This document shows, in pieces, positions 45,098 to 55,317 of a stretch of DNA of 64,000 nt; the first letter of the stretch is position 1; the number at the start of each line of letters is the position of its first letter. The stretch is taken from contig WWBZ02000016.1 in the NCBI GenBank assembly GCA_011503125.2, positions 2,604,001-2,668,000 of the forward strand, written 5' to 3'. Origin of the DNA: Botryosphaeria dothidea. Lineage: Eukaryota; Ascomycota; Dothideomycetes; Botryosphaeriales; Botryosphaeriaceae. The notes below the pieces were generated by a model. That model was not told the origin of the DNA. It worked only from the letters and a program-made list of their open reading frames with translations, and searched no databases. The position numbers and the translations under genes were made by a program.

Positions 45098-46703
45098 ATG
45101 GCTGACGGCGTGGAGTCCATTCCTGCGAGATGGTACATATCAGCTTGAAATGCCTGGCGGTCGTTGCTGACATCTTCTAGGAAATATCTCCAAAACATCG
45201 TGACCCGGCGGGGTCCATTCACGGATCCTGACTGGGAACCCAGCGTGGCACAACTTGAGCAGTTGGCAAGCATGAAAGTCCTGTACGTCTTATTGAAGCA
45301 TAGCGGTATGAATATCTTGCTAACACGTAGCTAGAGTTATGTATGCTCGGAAAAATCAATTGATGTCTTCATTTTGCTCACAGCAGACAGCGGCGCCGGA
45401 GGCCTAGGATGCGAGATCCTCAAGAACCTTGCTTTGTCTGGCTTCAGGGATATCCACGTGATTGATATGGGTATGGTTAAATGGCTGAATCTGTATTACT
45501 TGACTTACTCCGTTCGCAGACACGATTGATGTCTCAAACCTCAACCGCCAGTTTCTCTTCCGCCAGACCGATGTGGGAAAGTACAAAGCTGAAGTTGCTG
45601 CTCGCTTTGTGGAAAAGCGCGTCAAGGGCGTCACGATTACTCCGTACTGCGGCAAGATCCAGGACAAGGACGAGGATTACTACATGCAATTTGGCATGGT
45701 AGTCTGTGGTCTCGACAGTATCGAGGCGCGTAGATGGATCAACGCCACGCTGGTGGGCATGGTTGACATGGGAAACCCGGACTCGCTGAAGCCACTAATT
45801 GACGGTGGTACAGAAGGTAAGTCGTTTAGCATCAGCCCACAGCAAAGAAAGAATCCCACCAATGATTTCGCTAGGCTTCAAGGGCCAGGCACGGGTAATC
45901 TTACCGACTATGACGTCTTGTATCGAGTGTCAGCTCGACATGCACGCGCCGCGAGCCGCAGTCCCTCTCTGCACCCTTGCCACCATTCCGAGACAGCCAC
46001 AGCACTGCATCGAGTGGGCGCATATCATAGCCTGGGAAGAGGAGCGCAAGGGTGATACTCTTGATACCGACGACCCTGAGCATATCACTTGGCTCTACAG
46101 CAAGGCTCTTGCTCGTGCTCAAGAGTTCAACATCCCCGGTGTCACATACTCCATGACCCAGGGTGTTGTGAAGAACATCATCCCTGCAATCGCTTCGACC
46201 AACGCTATCGTCGCGGCAGCATGCTGTAATGAGGCCTTTAAATGTGCTTCGAACACCAACCCTCCCCTCGGTGTGCCGGACTCGGGCAACGGCAATTATA
46301 TGATGTACACTGGAGACGACAGCGTCTACACATATACTTTCGAGCACCAGAAGAAGGACGATTGCCCTATCTGTGGTAACCTGGCCAAGAAGATTGAAGT
46401 TGATCCGAAGAAGTCCTTAGAATCGTTTCTGGAGACTCTGGCAGAGAGACCCGACACGTGAGTATTTCGGGTTGAATTGATTAGAAATACCAAGCTGACC
46501 ATAGGACTAGGCAATTCAAGAAGCCAAGCATCCGATCTGAGGCCAAGACACTTTACCAGCAATTTCCTCCTAGCTTGGAAGAGCAGACCCGCCCTAATCT
46601 CAAGAGAAAACTTGCAGATTTGGTGGATAACGGCGAGGAAGTTGCCGTCACCGATCCCGCCTTTGCTACTGACTTCAAGTACAAGTTGGTATTTACAGAG
46701 TGA
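45098..46703 (+). CDS. UBA3: NEDD8-activating enzyme E1 catalytic subunit
   Basis: Seven exons, 45098-45132, 45181-45282, 45335-45340, 45391-45470, 45520-45816, 45875-46457 and 46511-46703, give 431 residues. The 6-nt third exon completes [18 protein letters not shown]; without it, Val47 and two bases of the Ile48 codon are lost from the ATP-binding strand. The nucleotide loop GAGGLG is at 49-54, then [15 protein letters not shown]. The catalytic Cys is in [10 protein letters not shown] (Cys206), which forms the thioester with NEDD8. Zinc pairs are SCIEC and DCPIC. The C-terminal ubiquitin-fold part is short. It works with Ula1/AppBp1 to activate NEDD8/Rub1 for cullin modification. The last intron has two in-frame acceptors 6 nt apart (46504 and 46510); the second was chosen for its branch-point distance. 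Confidence 0.94.
45335..45340 (+). other. UBA3: 6-nt microexon of UBA3 (AGTTAT)
   Basis: AGTTAT is bounded by CTAG before and GTATGC after, between introns of 52 nt (45283-45334, GTACGT donor, GCTAACAC branch) and 50 nt (45341-45390). It supplies the end of Leu46, all of Val47 and two bases of Ile48. Confidence 0.8.
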
Positions 46704-47055
46704 AGCCTGGGCCAGTCTTACTCAAGCATACTATCTGATGGGCTATGGAATGATTCAGCCTGCTCATAGCTATTCGGTGGACAAAATAGAGCCCTTGCAG
46801 TGATGAGAATTGGAATTAATTTCCCTGCCGGCTGAAGACGATAGAACCATTCAGTTTGTCTTGCATGTATTTAAAGTAGCATTCCACCGCTCACACGGCT
46901 TCAATTATTTTTTGTCGTGATGGAGGTGATTTACGAAGATCGGGAGACCCTGCATGACAAGACTGGGAGCCTCAACTGACTGCCCCACGTCATTCCGTTT
47001 CTTTGACTCAAATCTCAACACGGGTTTTCCTTCCACGAGGTCGAACAACACTACC
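46704..47055. other. Intergenic between UBA3 and the CBS gene
   Basis: 352 bp between two tandem plus-strand genes. It contains a T-rich segment at 46901-46914. An in-frame upstream ATG at 46954 could add 34 residues to the CBS protein, but the added sequence is not conserved-looking. Confidence 0.4.
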
Positions 47056-47733
47056 ATGGCCGCTAGCACAATGACTGCCACTACTCCCAATGGCATTCCG
47101 CTCCCTACAACGAAGTCTCCATGGGCCGACAAATATCGTGGGGTAAGTCTCCCAGCGCAATGTTATCGTTGGCGGGGCCCCTTCATCCCGGCAAACCACC
47201 AGCCCACCCGCTCCACAGCACTCACTCCCGATAGCACCCGACTTCGAGGATCGCAATGCGACAAATCTACGAGTGCAACTGACGTCGATACTGGTGCTGA
47301 TGATGATCTGCAGGCTACAGTCGAAGACCTTGACCCGCCGTCCGCGCTGTCCGTCTCGCCGAACGACCCCGTCTCACACGCTCTGATGTCGGCCTTCGAG
47401 CGCGATTACACGCACCTGACGGTTGTCGCACCCGATAATCGCGCACTGCTTGGATACCTCAGCATACCGCGCCTCAAGGAGCTGCTGAAGGAAGCCAAGG
47501 TCCAGGAGACCAGTGCTGTTAAGGATGCTATGCTGCGCTTCCGACGCAAGGGTCGCGCCTACAAGGTTATCACGATGGATACGCCGCTGGAGGAGTTGGA
47601 GGATTTCTTCGAGGGAAAGAGTACGGAGGGGCAGAAGCAGGAATTCGCGGTCGTCACGGATGCGAGTAGGCGCTTTGTGCTGGGCGTTGCGACGAAGTCT
47701 GATCTGGAGGAGTTTGTGAAGAGGAGACCCTGA
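47056..47733 (+). CDS. Small CBS-domain protein
   Basis: Two exons, 47056-47142 and 47314-47733, give 168 residues. The start has a strong context (CTACCATGGCC), and splicing joins SPWADKYRG to ATVEDLDPPSALSVSP. The rest is a pair of CBS motifs: VSHALMSAFERDYTHLTVVA with LLGYLSIPRLKELL, then VITMDTPLEELEDFF with FAVVTDASRRFVLGVATKSD. Paired CBS motifs usually bind adenosine nucleotides and act as sensors or regulators. This stand-alone fungal form has no known partner that I can name. The intron is 171 nt, a multiple of three, and has no in-frame stop, so intron retention would yield a 225-residue protein with 57 extra residues. Confidence 0.85.
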   Translation: MAASTMTATTPNGIPLPTTKSPWADKYRGVSLPAQCYRWRGPFIPANHQPTRSTALTPDSTRLRGSQCDKSTSATDVDTGADDDLQATVEDLDPPSALSVSPNDPVSHALMSAFERDYTHLTVVAPDNRALLGYLSIPRLKELLKEAKVQETSAVKDAMLRFRRKGRAYKVITMDTPLEELEDFFEGKSTEGQKQEFAVVTDASRRFVLGVATKSDLEEFVKRRP

Positions 47734-50380
47734 GCTGTGACATGCAGGATCTGGGAGTGATGGAGAATTGCATCTTTCGTGGGGGGAAAGCATGAGACAG
47801 GCGTTTGGGATCTCCGTGGTGTGGATAGGGCAATACGAGTGCAAGACTTGGAATTAGGTCGGGGAGCGTCTCCACTCTGCTGAGCGCAGTGTCTGGCGGC
47901 CACTTTCTGGTGGATTGCTTTAGTTATGAACGGGCTTCCATTCAACACAAAGCCCGCAGACGTAACGAAGCAGATCTCTTTCTCCGCCATTAGCTTGCAA
48001 CTGCTGTTGTACATGGCGTCTCAGAATGCGAATGCTGTCATGCCAAGGCTTCTTCACCCAAGACGACTGGGCTTACTCAAAAGTGACTCTGAACTGTACA
48101 CTATTCCCATGTTCAAATAGCCTTCCGAACCTAGAATACATGGTCACAGGGGCCCTTGCTTCCTGCTTTTGCATCGCGCCGTTCCCCAGATTTAGATCTG
48201 ACTTCGATAAGCATTTGCACGGCCGCGTACATTCGGTCCAACGAGTCAGAGAGAATGTCCAACGCTGTCACGCCCCAGAGCAAAAGGTGAAACCGATATC
48301 CTCGCCTTCTGCATCCACGACGGAATTTTGAGATCGTCCCGCACAGCTGTCTGGTAGCGGGCTTCACGTGCCTTGACTAAGCGAGTCTCTCCCGCCCGAC
48401 GTCCACCGGGTCGGACACGCCAGCCCTGCACACCTGGGTACCGGATCACAAGCAGCCTCGAACATTTTCCACAGCCTCACGAGCCCGTCATCCATCAAGC
48501 CATCCTACAGTGCATTCAGGCTCTAAACATGTGCTGATCATTTGGGTTGGACGTGTCGCGCACCCGAGCTCCAACGATTCAACAAACACGCTGTGCGCCT
48601 CTGCGACGCGAGAGCAGGACCCGCCATCCCGCCGCCCCGCGCGATCTCGGAGGCTATTTTCGGGCGCTGAGGAGGGCTTTGAGATCCCCTGCTCGGCTTT
48701 GCCATGTGTACCTCGCCGAATCTACCTCAGACCGACGACTTGTCACATCGACGCGATCCTGGTCCGGCGCCAGGAGCGGGCACAAGGCATACACACGCGG
48801 TGTTGGATATTGTGCATTAGCGCTGTGTAGGGTTCTACATCCGTCAAAGGGAGCGCGTTGTCGTGCTCTCCAAGATCTGTCAAATAGGTCATCCATGCCA
48901 ACGTTCTCACTGGGCCGGGCAATATGTGGATCCGACTCTTGTGGGAAGTTACCGTAGGCGCAAGCCTTTAAACCTCGATGGCGCAACCAGACAAATTTCA
49001 AGACGATGGCTCCCTGGTAAAGTCCTGGAGGGACCAGCGAGTTGATGATTTTCTTGCTAGGGACAAGCTCTAAAAACTGTACTTGAAGCTTCCTGCCTCC
49101 GACGAAACATCGATGTCAGTCGACAGGCAGTTAATTGCCAGCTCCTGGTAACTACCAACTTCCTTTTACGTCGTACGGCCTCGTCTTTATGTTTTCTTCA
49201 ATATATCCTCCCATGAAGATGATTATTTCAACATTCCACTGCTCTTATGGACGGACTGGTAAGTGTTCACCGCATAATATCTGAATCTCTTTTCTATGGC
49301 ATTGGTGAAGGCCACTCCTTCATCGATTTTTTCTTTCTTTTTCATTACAGTCACACCACTTTTCTCCGAAAGGCTGCATACGTGCTCCTTGACCCTGTTC
49401 CTGGTGCATATTGGAGATGAGTGGATTCCTCCCCTGAGATTTTCAAGAGCAAGGCCTGTGATTGCGGACATGGATTAAATGTCCTGGGTACTCCGAATGT
49501 GGTTCTGTTAAATGGCAAGTACTCTCGAGCCCGACCCTTGGATCGCATTTGATAACATGTGACAGATCCCGGTGCGCCGCCGGAACGGCCAGATATCAAG
49601 GTAGCAAATACGAGACAATTCCATTGCACGAGACACCGCCAGCTTGTCTGGTGTTTGGCGTCTTTGCACGGTGCTCTCGCCCGTATGGCGTGGCACGGCT
49701 CCGAAGCCCGTGACGCGTGGAGGCAGGCAGGCCTACCCCGCTTGGCCGGACAGCAGGTCGCGATGAGTGAGTGCTTCACGACCGGATGATGGCGCGATAC
49801 CGCAGGTCGATCGACAAAGACTCGGTGAGGCAAAGCGTAGCCGACAACAGGCTCTTTCACCATAGCAGGCAACCGCGCGGGAAGCTCGGGCGCGCTGGTT
49901 TTGATGCGCTCCTCTTAGCCAAGCGAACCCTCCGCCCGTCCAAGGCTGTCGCCCACACCACGACCTCGTCGCCCGCCCCGCCTCAACAGATCCACGCGCG
50001 CCTCAGCAACACGACCGACACACTTCCTGCACGTTCGGCGCAATTGAGAGCTCTGTTTGCCGGTGTTGTGACGCGCACCGCGTTGTGACGTCCGTTCGCG
50101 TCCGCGACGCCGCTTAGCTAAGGCACCTGGGCACATTTTCCGTCGTCGTTCTTCCCCGACCTTCTGAAAACTCCCAAGGCCCGTCCTCCACCCTTCTCTA
50201 CCCACGCCCGAACATCAACCTCATCGCCTTCCATCCTCCCACCCCCCATCACCATCATCGAAGCACCTTTCCCGTCGCGCTCCAAGACTGCGACTCTTCT
50301 TTACGCGAACCGCACACGCCCCAACGCGTCGCCTCGATTCGACCGACACCAGATCTCGCGTGCCAATCCAATCTACCACA
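47734..50380. other. Long intergenic region, 2.65 kb
   Basis: No ORF here has a recognisable motif or splice support. ORFs such as 49351-49872 (minus) look random. The last 400 bp before the PWWP gene is CT-rich (CCTCCCACCCCCCATCACC and similar), consistent with its promoter and leader. No tRNA was found. Confidence 0.5.
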
Positions 50381-52455
50381 ATGGCCGACACGGCTGCTGC
50401 TCCGGCGCCCACCGCCGCTCCTAAGCCTGAAGAAACCTCGACGCCCGCAGTCGAGGTGAGGGCCACCACTGCCGACGTGACGACCGACGGCGTGGCTGCC
50501 GCCCCCAAGGAAGATGACAAGCCAGAGACCACTGGTGAGGGTAAGTGGTGGAGTCTACAGCATTTTCCAGCTACAAGACTGACGCAGAATTGTGCCTCTT
50601 AGACAAGCCTGCCGTCGAGGAGCCTACCGCCGCCACCACCCAAGAACCCGCTACATCAGAGAAGGAGGGTGACAACGCCGAAGACAAGGAGACTGGTCAG
50701 TAAATCATCGGCTGGACCTCCCGGCGCCCGCTGTCGCTAGTATTCGCTGAATTGCTGACACAACAGCAGGGGTTGAGGCTGGCGACAACGCCAACGAAAC
50801 CCCGAAAGCAAATGGCAAGCGCAAGTCTACCGGTGGCGATAAGGGAAAGAAGCAGCTCAAGAACAAGAAGTCGATGGTCAACATCAACCTCGATGTCAAG
50901 CCCGGTTCCTACTGGTGGGCCAGAATGAAAGGCTACGCTGCATGGCCGGTCATCATCTGCGATGAGGCGATGCTTCCCGAATCCCTGCTCACTAAGCGTC
51001 CCGTCAGCGCCATTCGTCCCGATGGAACCTATCGCGAAGACTTCGCCGACAACGGCAAGAATGTCCGTGACCGTAGGTATCCGGTCATGTTCCTGGGCAC
51101 CAACGAGTTGTAAGTTTCTTACTATTCGCCTGCTTATCACATTTTAACAGTCTTCGACAGTGCTTGGCAGGTCAACACAGATCTCACGCGCCTTAGCCTC
51201 GATGAGGTGAGGGCGGCTGTCGAGAAGGATGAGCAAGGCAAGAAGGCAAAGAACCTCTGGGAGGCATGGAAGGTTGCGGCTGAGGGTCATGACCTCGAGT
51301 ATTTCAAGCAGCTTCTCATGGATCATGAGAAGGCCATGGCCGAAGACGCGGAAGAGCGCGCTGCCAAGGAAGCCGAAAAGGCGGAGAAGGCCGCCAAGAA
51401 GGCCAAGAGGAAGAGCAAGGGTGGTGAAGAGGAAGATATGGAGATGGAGGACGCAGCTGGTAGCTCCGACTCTACAAGCAAGAAGAGCGCGAAGAAGCGG
51501 AAGAAGGATGCCGACGCTGAGGCTGATGGCGAGAAGGTGTGTTTCCCGTTGTTTCTTGTTTCATTAGCGCCTGTCTTAACTGTTTCGCAGCCCGCGAAGA
51601 CTCCGAAGACCAAGCTCAAGGTGAACGGTCCTAAGACGCCAGCCGACGCTTCTGCTACGAAGACGAAGAAGACACCGGCTTCGAAGGCAAAGGGATCCAA
51701 GAAGTCCGAGAGCGAGTCGGCTACGCCGAAGGTCATTGAAGAGGAGCTCACTCCCGAGCAAAAGTTCGAGAAGCGGTCCAAAGCTAGTAAGTCATTGAAG
51801 ACGTTCTTGGTTGGGAAATAATCGATTCTAACTGCTACTCTCAGTTCTTTACCTGCGTCACCGTCTGCAGAAGGGTTTTCTGACGCGTGACCAGACACCC
51901 AAGGAGGAAGAGATGCAACAAATGGCTGATTACTTTACGCAGCTTGAATCTCACCAGGACCTGGAGGAGAAGATCATCAAGGACACCAAGATTAACAAGG
52001 TGTTGAAGGCTATCATTAAGCTTGATTCGATTCCCAAGGAAGAGGTCTACAACTTCAAGAAGCGTTCGGCCGATCTTCTCAATGCCTGGGGCAAGAGCAT
52101 GGGTGGAGATGTGAAAACCAACGGTGTGGACACGAAGGAGGATACCGCTGATGCCAAGTCGCCTGTTGATAAGGCTGCTACTGAGGAGCTGAAGACCGAA
52201 GAGCCCAAGGCTGACGAGCCCAAGCCCAAGACCGATGAGGGACCTAAGGACGTCGAAATGAAGGATGCAGATGATGCTCCTACCGAGACAAAGGCTAAGG
52301 AGCCCAAGGCTGCGGAAACTGGTGATGTTGCTATGGAGGATGCCAAGGATGTCGAGAAGCCTGCAACGGAGACTACCGAGGCCACAAAGACAGAGGCCAA
52401 GCCTGAAGAGAAATCTGCTGAAAAGCCCGTTGTGGAAGCTCCCGCTGCTGCTTAA
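50381..52455 (+). CDS. PWWP-domain chromatin protein with IBD/TFIIS-N-like domain
   Basis: Six exons, 50381-50540, 50603-50695, 50770-51109, 51161-51536, 51591-51786 and 51845-52455, give 591 residues. An Ala/Thr/Glu-rich start precedes a PWWP domain whose motif reads SYWWARMKGYAAWPVII at about 131. PWWP domains bind H3K36-methylated nucleosomes and DNA. A Lys/Glu/Ala-rich coiled coil and basic region follow. From about 389 to 470 a helical domain begins LYLRHRLQKGFL and ends VYNFKKRSADLLNAW. It resembles the LEDGF integrase-binding/TFIIS N-terminal fold that docks transcription elongation partners. The acidic tail is repetitive (KTEEPKADEPKPK). The acceptor of exon 3 is a CAGCAG pair, so an extra Ala is possible. 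The name is uncertain (Ioc4- or Pdp-like). Confidence 0.85.
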
Positions 52456-53794
52456 GAACAGCGAGCTCATGGAAGTCAATATGGACCGCAGCAAGCGGCT
52501 GCACGGGCAGCCATTCTGATGCCTGGAACCCCACCGATCACGATGATTCGATTAAAAAAGCACATCAATCACTAATGTTTGGGGACTTGCCTTTTCCAGC
52601 TCTCTATTTTTTCACTTTCCTGCTTAAACCTCCATTTTCCCAGCTGCCACCAGCTACTTTTCCGCTCGAGGTACATTATGGGTTTTCTCTTTCTTCTCTT
52701 CTTCCGATTGGATTTTGTACATAAATGGCGTGAACGGCTAGCGATGGACGAGATGGACGGATGGATGCATTCACTGGTCGGTCTGCCTTGAAAGTAAGAC
52801 AGAGCGGAGTGAAGTAAGCGATGCTTTGAGTAGCCAGCTGGGCAGAAGGCTAGATCAAATCGACGAGTCAATTTTTCAAATGTTCTTGCTATGTATGGAT
52901 CGCGCACGTTCAAGACCTTGTGAGGTTGGCTTTCCTTAGTGCCTGGCCGTCTCTAGTATCAAACGGTCCCTTTACTCGTACACCAGTCCATAGTCGGTCA
53001 TTTGCGGTGTATGGTAAGATGGCACTCCATTCGCTCGGTCCTCTGTCATCCTATGTGAGGTCTCAGATAAGTTGTCACCCACCAATCGTAGTCCCATGGA
53101 GCTGAGGCCGGTCATCAATATATTTCCAAGGATCTGCATACATGGTACGCTGTCATCTGTAGCTGCTCTGTGCGGAAGTAGTAGAGCCGGTTGTGGAGGG
53201 CCTGCCTTTCCAGGCTTTCTGGATCAAAGACTGCTTGCTAGGACTGTCGGAAACTTGCTTGGGGCAGCATGTAGAAGGTAAGTTCAACCTTGGAACTCTT
53301 CCCTAGCTCTTGCGCCCTAGACTCTCGCCCGCACTTCAAAGCATACATGACATTCATTGTTAATGAAAAGAACTCGCGTCGGGGTTTCCATATTAGAATC
53401 TCGTAGTTGCATTTTTGACCCGAGCCTAGGGAAGTCCAGCGAATGAAGGCAATTTCGAGGCACTGCAGTACATTGGGGGAACGTATGAGGCTTTGCCATC
53501 CAATTGATGTTGCCGTTGGCATTAAATATCTGTCTGCACTTCCGTGTCAAGATGACTTCAGAGAGTATGACGGCGGACACAACGATGTAGTAGTGGCTGA
53601 CACAGTTGCATCTGCGGGAAGCAAATTCCTACTCGGGAGTCCCATTAGGATGGATTTGGAAACGACAATCGAAATATCGAAGCTGTGCAAGCCAAGTGAA
53701 ACTATCCGTATCTAAAGCTTTGTGCGAGAACGAGGATCCACCCGAAGTGTGTAACTTCAAAAAAGAAAGCATTGAAAGCAATCGCCCAGCTCTC
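52456..53794. other. Intergenic between converging genes, 1.34 kb
   Basis: The 3' flanks of the PWWP gene (+) and the NmrA-like gene (-). No motif-bearing ORF, tRNA or repeat was recognised. Confidence 0.5.
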
Positions 53795-54733
53795 TCAACC
53801 GCGCAGCATTTCATTGATCGTCTCTTGGATCGGCTTTGGCTCCCTACTATGCTTTGCTAGCAGTCGTTCCAAGGTGGGGTCCTTGTTCTCGCAGTCGTTG
53901 TTGGGCAATACATCATATGTAGAAGTCCACCATCGAACGTAGGCGGAGTCGATTCCGCGCTGCTCGATGTAGTATTTTTCGTGCTCATCACGGCTGACTA
54001 CCTTCAATCTGACTTCCCGACCCTTGGCTTCCGAAACCATGGAAGCCACCTCGCGAAGAGTCACGCTAGTGGTCGTCGACAGCAAGAGCGTAACTCCCGC
54101 ATAATTCGCGGGTTCGTCGACCAGGATAGATGCTGTGGCGAGGCCCAGATCATCGAGGGCGGCCCAGCTAACCTTGCCGTCGCCCGCAACCACGATCTCG
54201 GCCCTGTCATCTTTCCCAGAGAGGTCTCCATGGCCAAGGTACAGGGGCCAGGACTCGTTGTACAGGCCTTCGCGCAGGATGGTGTAGCCTGTATCGGTGA
54301 GCATGCGCAGGAATTCCTCGGTGCGGTTGTGGGCACGCATGACGCCGGCTTTGCTTCCTCCCTTGAAGCCGAGTGAGGTGTAGTAGATGTGCTTCACACC
54401 GGCGGTGCGGGCGGCCTCGATTGCAGCGAAGTGATGAGCCTCGCGACCTTTGCCGTAGGGAGCGTCGTTGAAGTCCATGTTGATGCGTGGGGTCGAGACG
54501 AGCAGCAAACGCTTGCAGCCCTTGAAAGCTGCTTCCATGGAGGCCTTGTCATCAAAACTGGCCTCGCGGACAGTGCCGCCTTGCTCTTTGAAGGAATTCC
54601 AGCGCGAATCGGTGAGTGATGAGGAGGTAGTGACAACGATGTCTTGAGGGGATAGTAGCTTGTAAGATAGCAAGTTGTGGAGGACGGCGCCGCCCAGCTT
54701 GCCTGAGGCACCGGTGATGACGACTTTGGGCAT
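53795..54733 (-). CDS. NmrA-like NAD(P)-binding protein
   Basis: A single exon of 312 residues. ATG at 54733 gives the expected Rossmann start MPKVVITGASGKLGGAVLHN, with the GxxGxxG loop at 8-14. The frame is open further upstream, but that part would be out of character. Family features continue with RLLLVSTPRINMDF, GVKHIYYTSLGFKGG, NRTEEFLRMLTDTGYTILRE and WAALDDLGLATASILVDEP. The pattern is close to NmrA-like/quinone oxidoreductase 2 (QorB-type) atypical short-chain dehydrogenases. These bind NADPH and either reduce quinones or act as redox sensors. Tyr-x-x-x-Lys is not evident, as usual for NmrA-like members. The specific substrate is unknown. Confidence 0.85.
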   Translation of the reverse strand: MPKVVITGASGKLGGAVLHNLLSYKLLSPQDIVVTTSSSLTDSRWNSFKEQGGTVREASFDDKASMEAAFKGCKRLLLVSTPRINMDFNDAPYGKGREAHHFAAIEAARTAGVKHIYYTSLGFKGGSKAGVMRAHNRTEEFLRMLTDTGYTILREGLYNESWPLYLGHGDLSGKDDRAEIVVAGDGKVSWAALDDLGLATASILVDEPANYAGVTLLLSTTTSVTLREVASMVSEAKGREVRLKVVSRDEHEKYYIEQRGIDSAYVRWWTSTYDVLPNNDCENKDPTLERLLAKHSREPKPIQETINEMLRG

Positions 54734-54852
54734 CTGAGAATGTGATGTGTGAGACCGATGTCTACGCTGAATGGGGAAGAGAAGAAGGAGAGGAGAAGAG
54801 AAATAGTCTGAGCACGGCCACAGTCTCCAGTCTGGTGATTGCCAGGAGCTGA

Positions 54853-54859
54853 ATTTATA
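54853..54859 (-). promoter_or_regulatory. TATA box of the NmrA-like gene
   Basis: TATAAAT on the minus strand, 120-126 bp before the start codon at 54733. Confidence 0.55.
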
Positions 54860-55214
54860 AGCGACACCAAGATTGTTCAGAGTGGAACCGGGTAGTGGCT
54901 CACGTGGCAGCAGCGGGTTCACTCGCGGGGGGTTAATCATATTACGTAGGCATAGCCATCAAGTAGTTGCAGTTTATGGAAGGCCAAGGACGGGAACGCC
55001 ACTGGCTAGTGTACTGTGGAGATGCGGGTCACTGAGCGGTGTTCGGGAAAGTTTGGCGAAGTCCGCATGCTGGGCTGCTGCTGCGGAATGCTTTGCTTCT
55101 GAGCGTGTTCTTACCTTACCTGCTGAGAACGAAGAACGACCTTTCACCGGGCTGTGCTCCAGGAACCTGTCATGACGAGCCTTAGACTTGGGCACCTTTG
55201 GTGATGCAACTCGC

Positions 55215-55226
55215 CTTATCGATAAG
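55215..55226. promoter_or_regulatory. Palindrome CTTATCGATAAG
   Basis: Identical to the site at 44983-44994 and placed 92-103 bp before the MDE1 start codon. Confidence 0.5.
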
Positions 55227-55317
55227 CTGAAAAATATTGTGAACCCCGCCGTCGCGCCCTCTTACCAATCACCTCTCTCTCTCCGACTAGACTGCTCTAG
55301 GACACCTCTGCGACACC

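Larger units (their letters stand above)
54734..55317. promoter_or_regulatory. Shared divergent region, NmrA-like gene / MDE1
   Basis: 584 bp between outward-facing start codons. It holds a TATA box for the minus-strand gene and the CTTATCGATAAG palindrome on the MDE1 side. Confidence 0.5.

Noticed and set aside
45283..45390. A single 108-nt intron in place of the UBA3 microexon
   Set aside because: It keeps the frame but deletes two residues of the invariant nucleotide-binding strand, which would break the fold.
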